DNA from: Hygrocybe punicea
Taxonomy: Eukaryota > Basidiomycota > Agaricomycetes > Agaricales > Hygrophoraceae
NCBI GenBank assembly: GCA_963556145.1
Contig: OY744469.1
Location: 5,614,767-5,678,766, forward strand
DNA: 64,000 bases
Direction of reading: 5' to 3'
The position numbers were made by a program, and so were the translations under genes. Under the pieces are notes generated by a model, which was not told the origin of the DNA, did no database searches, and saw nothing but the letters and a program-made list of their open reading frames with translations. Shown here piece after piece: positions 43,461-54,700 of the stretch (positions within the stretch are counted from its first letter, which is position 1; the number at the start of each line of letters is the position of its first letter).

Positions 43461-45242
43461 ATGCTCTCGAGAGAAGCTACCTAGGTCCAAATTAGATAAA
43501 CAAGACTGTAGAAAAGATCTTTCTAGTGTTGTGGAAGAGAGTGACAGTTACAATTCATCTTTTATATCTCAAGATGAAACAATTGTGTCTAATATGGACA
43601 ACTGCTATCATGACAATGCTGTGTCCACCTATAATTTGAAAGATGAAGAGCTAGGTAATGATAACACAAAACAATGTTTAGTATCAGAGGTGACAAATAC
43701 ACATTCTCCTGTTCGTTTGTTTACCTTTCTTAACTGTCATCCACTTCATAAATCACATGGGACACGTTGTGTAAAAGAAAACAGTACAAAAATTCCCACT
43801 TTTATAGGAGCCACTTTACCACAATGTGATCAAGGTGATTGTGAATATTATTGCTCAACCATGCTTACATTGTTTAAACCTTGGCACTCTGGTCATGACT
43901 TAAAAACAAAAGAACAATCTTGGGATGAGTCTTTTTTATCCTATGACTTTACTTTGAGACAAAGAGAACTTATGAACAACTTTAATATAAAGTATGAATG
44001 TCTTGATGCTCGTGATGACTTTCATGCCCAGCTTCGTAAAGGTTCTGCTGTCTTGCCAAGTTGGATTGAAAGTTCTAACAATGAATTGGATCATGGTAAT
44101 GATTTAGACCAAGTGGAAGGTGACTACATATTTGAAGATGCCTCTGCAAAGTTATGTGAAGAGCTTGACATTGAATTCAAGGAATTTGGCAAGCGAGAAA
44201 AGAAACGTCAACTTGATATGGCAACTATGCGATCAATAATGAACAACACAGGTTGGACTGAGCCTTTATTCAATGAGACATCAGTTGCCCTACCACCACC
44301 ACCTGAGACAATTCTCACTGGAAGTCAATGGAAAGCCATTGTGCAAAAGAAAAGACAAGATATACTTGAACACCGTGCAGAAAATCTGTCAACTCATATT
44401 AACAATGATTCTCTAATGCAACCTTCAAGCCATAACCAAGTGAGAGTTGTTGATAGATCATATCTTGAAGAGTGTTATCATTCAAAAAATTCTATGTTAG
44501 AACTAGACAGCATTGTAAATGACTTCAATTTAAATGAAGAACAGAAAAGGACATTTTACATTGTTACACATCATATATCCAATGGCAATTCTGAACAATT
44601 GAAAATGCATATTGGTGGTATGGGTGGAACTGGTAAAACACCAGTTTTGAAGGCATTAGTAAAGTTTTTCAAGTCAAGGAATGAAGCTCATCGTTTTGTT
44701 ATTGTGGCACCTACTGGAACAGCTGCTGCTCTTCTAGCAGGTTCTACATATCACTATATGTTTGGATTAAATGAGAACACTGATGAGCAGATATCAAATA
44801 AACAACTTGCTCAATTACGGTCATGACTGCTAGGTGTTGATTACATTTTTTTGATGAAGTTTCAATGTTGTCTTGTCGAGATATATATAGGATTAGTGCA
44901 AGGATGGCTAAGATTTTCAATGAAACTGAATTGCCTTGGGGTGGGTTAAACATGATATTTGCAGGGGATTTTGCACAGTTGCCTCCTGCAATTGGACATG
45001 AAAATGCTTCTCTCTATAGCAGAACTGTTGGATCTTCTTCAACTAACCACCAAGATCAAGAAGCTGCTATTGGAAAGGCACTGTGGCACCAGGTTACAAC
45101 TGTGGTAATACTACAAGAAAACATGAGACAAAGACTTCAAACAAAGGAAGATGCACAACTTAGACAGGCACTTACAAATATGCGATATAAAGCTTGTACT
45201 GCTGAAGATATTGTATTTTTGAGATCATGAATATCAAGTAAT
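43461..45242 (+). pseudogene. Helitron helicase, N-terminal half with Walker A and B
   Basis: After a divergent linker the frame holds DFNLNEEQKRTFYIVTHHI and the Walker A loop GGMGGTGKT (44614-44640), then VIVAPTGTAAALLAGSTYHYMFG. A TGA at 44824 follows LAQLRS, where RSRLLGVD is expected. A lost base in a T-run then shifts the frame into DEVSMLSCRDIYRI (Walker B DE), MIFAGDFAQLPP and LQENMRQR. A further TGA at 45228 follows VFLRS where RSRISSNLPG is expected. The motif set is that of Pif1-type SF1B helicases, which unwind the donor strand in Helitron movement. Confidence 0.82.
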
Positions 45243-47219
45243 TTGCCTGGTTGCACATCAGTGAAGCATGATAACTTTAGACAAGTGTCAATCATTACTG
45301 CTTTAAATATTCACAAAGATGAGATCAATCACTTGGGGTCATTGAGATTTTCTAAAGAGACTGGTCAACCTCTGGTTGATTTTTATTCTGATGATTCAGT
45401 AGTTTCCAAAGATAGAAAAAAGGAAAAGTCTCAAGCTGCAACTCACAAGCTCCACACATTATCAGATAATATTCATAAAGTTCTGTGGAATCAGCCTCAT
45501 AGTTCAAACTCAAAATGCATCCCTGGGAAGCTTTCTTTGTGTATTGGAATGCCTGTCATGATCCGGAATAATAGTGCAACTGAGCTATGCATTACCCGAG
45601 GTCAAGAAGGGACTGTGCATAGCTGGCAGTCAGCAAAAGGTCTACAAGGTCAGAGAGTGTTGGATACATTGTTTATAATGTTACTTAACCCTCCACAAGC
45701 TGTGAAATTAAATGGACTTCCTGAGAATGTTGTACCAATATCAAAAACAACTGTTACTGTAGACTGTTCACTACCAGATGATTCATCTATTACAATATTA
45801 CGCACTCAGGTAGAGGTACTTCCCAAATTTTCAATGACAGATTATTCTTCACAAGGGAAGACAAGGCACAATAATCCAGTTGATCTAAATAATAGCCGAT
45901 CTCATCAATCATATTACACTGCATTATCACGTAGTGCTTCTGCACTAGGTACTGTCATTTTACAAGGATTTGATGCCAGAAAGATAACAGGTGGTGCATC
46001 TGGTGCTTTACGTCAGGAATTCCGTGAACTGGAAATTTTAGATGAAATAGTTAGATTGAGATATAAAGGCAAGTTACCAAGTTCTGTTACTGGTGATCGC
46101 AGAAATTCTCTGATAGATTCCTTTAGATTGTGGAAAGGTAAGCATTATGTTCCAGAAAATGTGCACAAGGCAAGTCGATGGAATATGTCTGATCCATATA
46201 TTCCTGGTCAAGAGGATAATATTCAATGGCAAGTTCTAGGAAAAAGGCAAAAAGTCCAAAAAGATGTTAATTTCAAGTCAAAATATGTCCCTGCTTGTGG
46301 AAGTTCACCAACATTGTTTTGTCAAAATTCTACTACTAAGAGAAAAATAAGTGGATCTTCAGTTGCCCCTCAGAGGAAGAAGTTGAAAACAAACCATATT
46401 ATTGATGCTTTATTGACCCCTATGAACATTCCTGTTGGTACACTCTGGAGCAACAATAGCTGTGCATATGACTCTATAATATCTATTTTATTTAACATCT
46501 GGCAGGATAATAACATTGCTTGTTCTAATTCTTTTGGAATTTTAAATTCTAAATTTCTTGGTGTCTTGGTAGCTGGATTTTCAAGATTTTCTGATGGTGA
46601 ATGCTCTTTAGAAGAAGTGCGTGATCATCTAAGGCACTCTCTGTGTCAGCATTCACTGAATAACTTCCCATGGGGAGCATTTACAAGTGTTAATACTTTA
46701 TTGGATACACTCCTACAAACTGAAATCCCCATTCTTTCATCTTGTATTTCTTGCCCTCAACATCATCCGGTACCTAGACAGCGGGAAGCAGCATACAATT
46801 GCCTTATAGATGTTGGAAGAATTGACTTTGAATCTAATCAAGATGAAATTGATCTCTTTGTAATTTCTCTTGCATCAAAGTGTACTATCTGTAATGACTT
46901 CCTACTTCGAAATTTCACTTTTGTAAATGCCCCTCAGTTACTTGCATTTGCTACATCTGCTTTTACAACCACTGTAGATCATAATTTGGTAGTCACAGTT
47001 AAAGGGGAAACAGATCCAAAAAAATATTGTCTGAGAGGTGTCATATATCATGGAAGTGATCACTTCACATCTCATATTATTAGTGTGACAGGTCAGGTTT
47101 GGTTTCATGATGGTATCACTACAGGGAGATCCACAGAGTATGAAGGAATGTTGGAAGATATTGTTTTAAATATCTGCAGGTCCAAAAGGCCTTGTCTTTT
47201 GATATATGTTCTTATATAG
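45243..47219 (+). pseudogene. Helitron helicase C-terminal half fused to USP-like cysteine peptidase
   Basis: This is an unbroken frame of 658 codons. The first part completes the helicase (IITALNIHKDEINHLGS, CIPGKLSLCIGMPVMIRNN, ITRGQEGTV, FSMTDYSSQGKTR and YYTALSRSASALGTVI). After a basic linker comes a domain with the features of ubiquitin-specific peptidases. IPVGTLWSNNSCAYDSIISIL carries the candidate nucleophile Cys (codon 46461). Two zinc-knuckle-like pairs follow (CISCPQHH and CTICNDF), and then SDHFTSHIISVTGQVWFHDG with a candidate His (codon 47073) and an Asp. Joined cysteine peptidase domains are known in some Helitrons. This part alone shows no stop over nearly 2 kb, while upstream parts are full of them. 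Start of translation is unknown. Confidence 0.75.
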
Positions 47220-47380
47220 ATGATTTATGAATATTCTCATAGGCCACTTGTAATAATCAATTTTCCTTCATCAAATGTAGAAATACTCTTATGGTTTCTT
47301 AGTCAATATATTTAAATCAAGCTAAGGGCAGTTCTGACAAAGTCTGTATAGATTCATTTGATTTGAGAGGACGAGGACAT

Positions 47381-47405
47381 GCCGTGCAAAGCAACGGCCC
47401 TCTAG
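47381..47405 (+). other. Helitron 3' terminal hairpin and CTAG end
   Basis: The inverted repeat GCCGT (47381-47385) / ACGGC (47394-47398) has the loop GCAAAGCA. It is followed after CCT by CTAG. This matches the subterminal hairpin plus CTRR end that terminates rolling-circle transposition. Candidate status: the next base is C, not the canonical T of an A|T target. Confidence 0.6.
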
Positions 47406-47583
47406 CACAAGTTAGGTTCGGACAAAATTTCTCAAATTTGGCCCAAAAGGTCCAGATAAAATCAGGCATTTGGACAAATTTCGGGATTTGGGGCAAACTA
47501 TTGCGCAGGCATTCACAAATCCCAAAAAAGTCCGGATGATCACCGAAGGCCGAGATTTTGTCCAGATTGTATGTGGAGGCTCT
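47406..47583. other. Short flank between Helitron and hAT element B
   Basis: This 178-bp stretch reads GGTTCGGACAAAATTTCTCAAATT... with several GGTCCAGA/TCCGG/TTTGGACAAA words. It is not recognised and could be the remnant of another element. It ends at the left copy of the CTACAGAT duplication. Confidence 0.35.
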
Positions 47584-47989
47584 CTACAGATTAGTGTTGC
47601 CATGGTCCGGTCTGGTCCGGTTACGGTTAACAACAGTTAACCCAAATATGGCTATTCAAACCGGACCAGACCGTTGGGACTGCAGTTAACCGTGGTTAAC
47701 CATCCCAAAAAGGCAGTTTGGGGCCACGTCAACCGCAATTACAAGAACGCTGCGACGATGACTCGACGATGATGACGGTAACCACTGGCAAGGCCGGAGA
47801 AGTGGTGTGCCCATTCTCTGGCCCCGGTATGTCCCCCTGCTGTCTGTTCTTCATGTTAAACCAACTTTCTAACCACTCCCCACTCTTGTCCAGAATGCCA
47901 GCGGGTTCAGCAAGGGTAGAAGCCTTCAGTGCCCAGAACAACAGCAGTGTCATGCACCCGACCTAATTTGACGATTGAAGCACCGGGAA

Positions 47990-48845
47990 TCCAGGATTGC
48001 GTCCGAGGGGGCGGCTACCACTGCATACCCGGGAAACCATCAACCGCCTCGAAAACACGAACGTGGGATGGGAGACCCGCGCTGACACCTTAAATGAGGG
48101 GGTGAGATTCCCAGCACCCTGAATGATAACGACAATGCCCAGTGCACACGTTAATGTGCCCCAGTGCCGTGACATCGTGTCTGAGGGGGAGAGACGGCGG
48201 TTGTCCATCCCAGGCGCCAACAACGCGAACGCGGGATGGGAGACCCACGCGAACACCCTAAACGAGGGGGTGAGATTCCCAGCACCCCGAACGATGACGA
48301 CAGTGCCCAGCGCACGCATTAATGTGCCCCAGCGCCGTGACATTGTGTCTGAGGGAGCAATAACCATCCGAGGTTCGCGCAACACCACCATCTTCGAAGT
48401 AGAAACGCTGACAGACTCGACAGTCGTGAATGCGAGCAATCTCTCCCTTACCACGGCGGTTGCCTGTCCCAGGTGCCAACAACACGAACGCGGGATGGGA
48501 GACCCACGCAAACACCCTAAATGAGGGGGTGAGATTCCCAGCACCCCGAACGATGATGACAATGCCCAGCGCATGCGTTAATGTTCCCCAGCGCCGTGAC
48601 ATCGTGTTCGAGGGGGAGAGATGGCAGTTTCCTGTCCCAAGTGCCAATGTGGGATGGGAGACCCACGCCGACACCCTAAACGAGGGGGCAAGATTCCCAG
48701 CACCCGAACGATGACGACAATGCCCAGCGCATGTGTCAATGTGCCCCAGTGCTGTGACATCATGTCCGAGGGGGAGAGACAGCGGTTGCCCGTCCCAGGC
48801 GCCAACAACTGCTTCTCGAACGCGGACGCAGGCCAACTGACCCAC
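47990..48845. repeat. Satellite of about 160-bp units inside element B
   Basis: Unit starts (GGATGGGAGACCC) lie at about 48068, 48234, 48494 and 48652, with a partial unit on each side. Each contains GAGGGGG.GAGATTCCCAGCACCC, CAATGCCCAGYGCA.GYGTTAATGTGCCCCAG and GACATCGTGT.YGAGGGGGAGAGA-like blocks. The second-to-third interval is longer because of about 90 bp of extra DNA. Open frames on both strands here are periodic by-products. Confidence 0.8.
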
Positions 48846-49007
48846 GTTGGAGTGGTACCGAGGTACCACTCTGGGGGCTCACGCAGGACTCGAGAGGAAG
48901 TCGACTGGATAGGATGGATGGACTGACTACTACATCAGGAAGGCTACTAACTAGGTCAACTGTGGGAGCTCAGTCACGTGACTGGCCAGGTCCCACTACT
49001 CCAACGT
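48844..49007. mobile_element. Solo LTR related to the small retroelement
   Basis: The 156-bp sequence 48848-49003 starts TGGAGTGGTACCGAGGTACC and ends CCCACTACTCCA. It shares the layout of the 147-bp LTRs at 20258 and 21840: the same start, a hairpin near it, CTACTACATC, GGCTACT.ACTA.GTC, GTCACGTGAC, and CACTACT.CA at the end. ACGT flanks it on both sides (48844-48847 and 49004-49007). A single copy with a target duplication is what LTR-LTR recombination leaves. Confidence 0.8.
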
Positions 49008-49389
49008 ACAATGCCAACGAGGGAGTGATGATGCCGAGTGAGAGGCAGCGAGCCAGGAGTGCCCAATGCAGAACCAACGCCAAGCCCGGAAGGGCATTCG
49101 GGTGAACAATGACACCCTGACGCCCTCGTCTATGATCGCAGGGCAATCAAGCCTGAAAGAGATGGGCCATTCCCTGATGACAAGACAAGCCCAGGGCGAT
49201 GACCACAGCCGTGGGATGAGGGCACACATGAACACGACAGAGGAGAACGTCGACAGAAGCAGGAGAACAATGCATCGGACAAGGGAAGAAAACACTACCG
49301 CCCTGATAACTAGTGCGTTCATTCTTTTCATTCATATATTATTGTTACACTACTGATTACTACCAATCCCCAGCCACTACTCCACTCTC

Positions 49390-49860
49390 ACCTTCATGTG
49401 CGGCAGCAACACGGCAGCAGCGGCAGCACCAGCACCAGCAGCCATAGCACGACGAAGAAGGCAACAACAACGGTGAGGACGGGGATGAGGACGGGGACCG
49501 CAACGATCGCAGGGACCAGAATGATCATGGGGACAGCGATGAGGGACAGACAAGGACGACGACATAACAGGGCTGGGAAGGGGACAATGGGGACAGGGAT
49601 GGGCACAACGAGAACAGGGATGGGCACAACGAGGATGGGGATGGGGACAACGAGGACGGGATCTCAACTCCTTGCCCTGTAATGCAAATGTGACCGGGAC
49701 AGTGACAATGAGGACAACGAGACAATGAGGACGGGGACAAGGACATGAGCCGATGGGGAAGATGGGGACTGGATCGCCTAGGACAATGAAGACGGGATGA
49801 CGAAAATGACCATGGGAACGACGACGGAGATGAGGATGGGGATGGAGGACGAGGGCAGAA
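49390..49860. repeat. Purine-rich simple repeats (GGGGAC/GAGGACGGG)
   Basis: Degenerate runs of GAGGACGGGGAC, GGGACAGGGATGGGCACAACGAG and similar words fill this stretch, continuing on the left as GCAGCAGC-type repeats. Long frames on the minus strand (for example 49377-50024) are Pro/Ser/Arg/His low-complexity shadows and are not taken as genes. Confidence 0.7.
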
Positions 49861-49973
49861 AGGCGAATGAACATGCTCCCTGCCTCCCCTCCCCCCTGCC
49901 TCCTGCTCCTGCTCCTGTTCCCCTCCCTCCCCATTCTCCCCTCCTCCTCGGCTTGCTTGTGCGTTGTACGGGC

Positions 49974-51405
49974 TTGTGACAAGTTTGAGGAAGTCATTGG
50001 GAAGCTGAACCGTGATTCAGTCAACGATGGTTTGGTTAGAAGAAGGATGGGTCTGTTGTGACTGATCTGGGTGACATGACATATGAGAAGATGGTATTGA
50101 GGACAAGGTTAATGTTTGTGATGCACGAGAAGAGGTGGATGGATGTCTGGTTGAGGAGCTTAATGGGGGATTGGTTGAGAAGGGTGGAGGAGTGTTTTGC
50201 GGGTGTCAATGGGAGCGGTAGCAAACCATCGCTGTTGCAGAGCTTTGCGTCTCCCGATGATCCTTTACATTTCACAGAGGACTTTTTCAAGGCATATCCA
50301 TTGGCAACAAAGCAACTACTAGCTTCCAAGGACAAGGCTTACTTTTGATGATATCCCAAAGGCTGGGACAGAAGCCCGTTCCCTTCATCCCTGTATTGGA
50401 TGCCAACTTTGAGGTTTGGTTCAAGAAGGTGAGGTTGTGTCACCAACATTTTTTTCGTTTCCTTGCTCAAGTTGGTTCACAGGATTCCCTGTGGGCGGCA
50501 GAGGATATTGAAGCCATCTTCGACCAGGACCCCCAGGGCTTATGTATCCTGCAAGGACCAGTCGCAGTGAAGAACTCGAAGGTTAAGGATGAACCTATAA
50601 AAAACCTTCTTGGGAACATCAATGCCTATCTTATCCGCCAGCTTCTTGAGTGTCGGTATGGGGGTGACGAATCTAAAATTCCCACCATGGACTACCTTAG
50701 CCCCAAGCCTGTTGTGTCTTCTCAGGAAGTAGTCTCCTTGGGTGTCGAGCGGGAGGTAGCTGAGGGTGTAGTAAGCTATAGTCTGGGTAAGGATATTCCT
50801 GATGCCTCATTGTGGCTGGAGATATTAGCGGGCTCTGAGCTCAGCTGGCTGCGGGCTCTCCTTACCTTGACAACCATTGTCCAGGGACATTCATACATCG
50901 ATAACCCAATTCGGCTTCTTCTTGCACCTCGACCCCTGCAGAAGGTTGTCGTCACTTCCTTGGATTCATCGCCACGATCTGTGACGCTTTATGGCGCTGC
51001 TCGTTTGTACAGCAAACACAAACCCGCCTTCAAGGCGGCCGAAATTCGCTATCAGCCTACCTCGAAGTTGATTGATGTGATCATATCTGAAGATTGTCGT
51101 GACGTATCAGTACCCCTTCACTTACAATTCGCCTATAAACCTTCTATGGGCTCGGCTACAATCCACGAGATCGCAGAGGGCCATAACTTACGGATCAAGG
51201 AGTTCTACTGGAAACTATGGTATGGTGATGATGCTGTTCTCCCAGACATCGACATCCGCGATACATTCACCGGTCTGGAGATCACGATTGACGTGGCATC
51301 AGTGCAAAAATTCTGTGCTGTCATGGGCAACCAAGATGAATCTTTCAAGATGGTGAGGAATATGGAGGTCAAGGCGCCGATGGACTTTGCCATTGTAACT
51401 GGTTG
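49974..51405 (+). pseudogene. Captured fragment of fatty acid synthase beta subunit (FAS1-type)
   Basis: Frames match the middle of the fungal FAS beta chain. The order is CDKFEEVIGKLNRDS, WFG-stop-KKDGSVVTDLGDMTYE, MHEKRWMDVWLRSLMGDWLRRV, VNGSGSKPSLLQSF, FFKAYPLATKQLLASKDKAYF, GQKPVPFIPVLDANFEVWFKK, DIEAIFDQDPQGLCILQGPVAVK, KDEPIKNLLGNINAYLI, NPIRLLLAPRP, SVTLYGAARLYSKHKPAFKAA, DVSVPLHLQFAYKPSMG, IKEFYWKLWYGDD and KAPMDFAIVTG. A 54-bp intron (GTGAGG...CACAG, about 50429-50482) is still present, so genomic DNA was captured. A frameshift with a TAG near 50030, a stop at about 50346 and TGA in place of Trp at 51403 disable it. The real enzyme makes fatty acids in the cytosol; this copy cannot. 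Confidence 0.82.
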
Positions 51406-51634
51406 ACAGGTAAAAGAGATGGCCTTCAATATTCTCGGCTTGATGCATCCGCTCCTGTTCAGTATCACCCAGGTCGAGCCCATTTGGGTGGATCTTAATG
51501 ATGGTATGGATCGTCTGCCCAACCTAGCCGACATCACCGCTCGCATTCGAATAAAAAAGAGTGAACTTCTGCGTGCAATTGCTCGTGATAATTCTGCTGA
51601 TTTCCAGGTCATCCATGGAATTGAAGTGGAATGA
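51406..51634 (+). pseudogene. Second captured protein-like segment, unrecognised
   Basis: Just after the FAS fragment a 71-codon frame reads PLLFSITQVEPIWVDLNDG, MDRLPNLADITARIRIKKSELL and RAIARDNSADFQVIHGIEVE. It does not continue the FAS sequence I would expect and looks like part of another conserved protein. The start codon at 51419 may not be its own. The source is unknown. Confidence 0.4.
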
Positions 51635-51787
51635 TTGCTTCAGACGGTTGATGTAATTCCTCGAGCCAATTTCTGATTCAACTTCCCTTCCCTCGAAACA
51701 GTGGAGCGGTAGCACACTCTTGCTGTTCCAAATTCCAGAATCTCAATAGAGCTAGGGCAACATTTGGAGAACATACAATGTACACTT

Positions 51788-54700
51788 TTACAATTTATCA
51801 ACCAAACTAGAAATAAAGGAAGTAATATCATCTGGAACTTGCTTCTGCATCTCCCCATATATCTCCAGTTCCTGAAGCTCCTGTCCCCAATCCATACCAT
51901 CAGTGAAATTAAGACCTCTACCTTGTCGAATAGAATACTTCAACAGCTGCAAGCCTTCCATAAGTTCAGGTGAAATACGACTTCGCCGAGCTGTCACAGT
52001 TTCTTTGCTTGAAGAAAATACACGCTCACAAGGCACTGCTGATGCTTGTATTGGCAGAATATCCATTGCAAGGCCAAAAACACCTGGAAAACGCAGTTGA
52101 TTTTCCTTGATACATTGTTGTCAAATAGCTAGCAATTATGAAAAAAAATGCCACATGCCTGCCAAAATAGCAAACTCCCTGTTGCTGGTCGATCATCATG
52201 AAGATATGCATTACCTTCAATTTCAGCAGACTGCTGTGGTGTTAGGCGATGTGGATGACAGTTGAGTCTCAGAATATCTCTTGCTGTGGGACGATGAGGT
52301 GCTGTGTTCACTGCTGCAGGTGCATCAGTTCTTGCAGCAGCAGTGGCAATGGCAGCAGCATGATATGGGCGAAGCTGGGAAAAATAAATGAGAATGAGTG
52401 AAATAAATATCATAGGAACCTACAGCCTCAATAAATATATCTCTGGCCCACTCAACTCGCTCAGGCATATGCTCTTCAAACCAAGACAATTTGATGGAAG
52501 GATCAAGAACTGGAAAAAACAAATAATCAATACCTAATACAAAAAGAACAAAAAAATGACAAACTCATTGCCAGGGTATAAGCTGGAACCAAGTCAGTTC
52601 GTTGACTATAAGACTCAAGTTTGTCAAGGCCAGCTTGAACAATTTCAGCTGTCTCTGGATAGTCATCTTGATGTGCTTTCCAAATATCAATAATCGCTTC
52701 AAATGCTGGTATGGCATGACATAAGGTTGGCGTCTTTTCATGGGATATAATTTGTTGGAAAGCATGTGGAACCTAACAAACTGCATTTGAGTAGTGTATA
52801 GAGCTCTATTGTTGGAGACACCAACCTGGAGAATGATTTGAAATGCTTGAAGACCTTCCCAGTCCTGCTCAGTAAGTTGAAATTTTTGTAGACTAGAAAA
52901 CTCTCGATTTTCAAGAAAGATATCAAGAACCTAAATATTTGTCAACAATCAAATCAGACACTTGAATACTATAAGTACTTCTTGTAAATCAATTGCTCTT
53001 TCAATCATCAGTAATGTTGATGACCATCGAACCTCCATATCACGCAAAAGTTGGAGTTCTGGCCTCTCTAGTCATTCAAACACAGATGAAAAATGCTGCT
53101 GGCAAATTGTTGATGACCTGATCTGTGTTCAAGAGCAGAAATTAAGTTAAGACTTCCAAGATAAGTCAGCACATACAGCACAAATCAGAGATCACACTGT
53201 TGCAATAGGATCTCGTTCCAGGTTGTCCATCATGTCTCCAGTTGAAGGAATGTAATCATCAGCATCTTCTTTTGCATAATCCAGATTAGTAATGGCTGAT
53301 AAAACTGCTTGGCACGTGAGATTGACAATATGTGGAAAGCATCTAGAATCCAACACAATAAGTACTAGTTACAATCCTAGAATGTTACATACCTAACTCT
53401 TCGTTTTGTTCGGTCAAATGGAATCTTGCGACGGTGGAGTTCACACTCCAGAGTTACCATTAATGTATCATTATTTGATGCATTGTCAAGTGTTACCCAT
53501 CCAATCTGGAAGATATTCATAATAGGAATAATTAAAATCAACAGCACACACCTTCTCAGTAATCTTGAGACGGTCAGTGACATGAAGGAACACATGTGCA
53601 AGATGCTCACCATCATGTCTTCCTGGCACACGGTGAAACACCACCAGATCGGCATGCAATTTGAGAATATGTTGGGGACCATTGTTGGTTTCTCCAGTGC
53701 GTGCTTGAATCCAATGTGCCGTAACAGCCATGAAGGGTGTTCGATTTGGATCACTCCGCATATCAGTGGTGAAAGATATCTTCCCCACAGATTTCTGTTC
53801 ATCAATAAGCAAGCATACAATGCAATGAAAAATAATTGAGTAACCTGCATGACCACAGATAGCTGATCAAGATGTTCCTCAACCGACTCTTCAATACGAG
53901 TACGAATTGTTGTTCTACCTGGAATATCTGAGTCTTTTAGCTCCTGACGAAGCATTAGAAAAATTGCCCAGAGTCGGGGGGATTCAATTATATTGATTGA
54001 CTAAATAAACCTCTTGTCAATGTGCATCACAATATATATCATCCCATACCTGATCATCACCCACAATAAACTCAACAATTGCATCAACGAACCCCGCATT
54101 CGAGTATGGTTGTCGATCAGGGGCACGGGAAGCTGTTGGTTGACCACGAGCCTTTCAATATTCATCCACAGCTTTCTGGACAGTCTTTGCTTGGATCTTG
54201 ATGTTGAGATTGTCACATCCTGAGACCCACAGATTGAGGTGTTCCTCAGCAAGGTGTCGATGAAGCGTGCTCGTAGCACTGCTGGCACCAAACTTGGTGA
54301 TCTTGTGAGCAGGCTTCATCGTTGCAATATGTCTACCAGGCAATTAAGTTTCACATCATCAAAATACATCATGTTGAAATACAAACTGGCAGAATTGGCA
54401 ACACCTCTGGCTGCCTTGCTTCTCATAAAAGGTCCACACATCTGATGCAGCATAGCGATTCTTGTTCCCTGCAGGACCTCCAGAAGACATGCGATGTTGT
54501 GCGTGGGAAGGTGGACCTGCATTTTGTGATTCTCCACTGTCAGACTTGGAGTTGCTCAACTCGGACTTTGAGCTTGAGCCAATTGATGCTAGCGGGGGTG
54601 TGGCATTCTCTAGATCAAAGAGAGGAAGAGGAGTTGGCATAGTGGAAGTAGATGGTTGATTAGATGCATGAAGGATAGGAGGAGCCAGCATCAATGAAGT

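Larger units (their letters stand above)
38900..47405 (+). mobile_element. Helitron (Rep/helicase rolling-circle transposon), 5' limit uncertain
   Basis: The block carries the two hallmark Helitron enzymes: a Rep nuclease with an HUH motif and paired tyrosines, and a SF1 Pif1-like helicase. A C-terminal USP-like peptidase domain follows. At the 3' side a hairpin (GCCGT, 8-base loop, ACGGC at 47381-47398) is followed four bases later by CTAG at 47402-47405, the expected Helitron 3' end. The base after CTAG is C rather than the usual T. The 5' TC end could not be located. The element is poor in CpG. Several in-frame TGA codons and two frameshifts show it is not autonomous now. Confidence 0.85.

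Noticed and set aside
40659..45230. Alternative genetic code in which TGA is read as Arg
   Set aside because: The intact genes here (aryl-alcohol dehydrogenase, Sds3-like) end with TGA, and frameshifts are also present in the Helitron. Decay is the simpler explanation.
49377..50024. Minus-strand frame of 215 codons rich in Ser, Arg, Pro and His
   Set aside because: It lies on GGGGAC/GAGGAC simple repeats and overlaps the FAS fragment on the other strand. No conserved motif.
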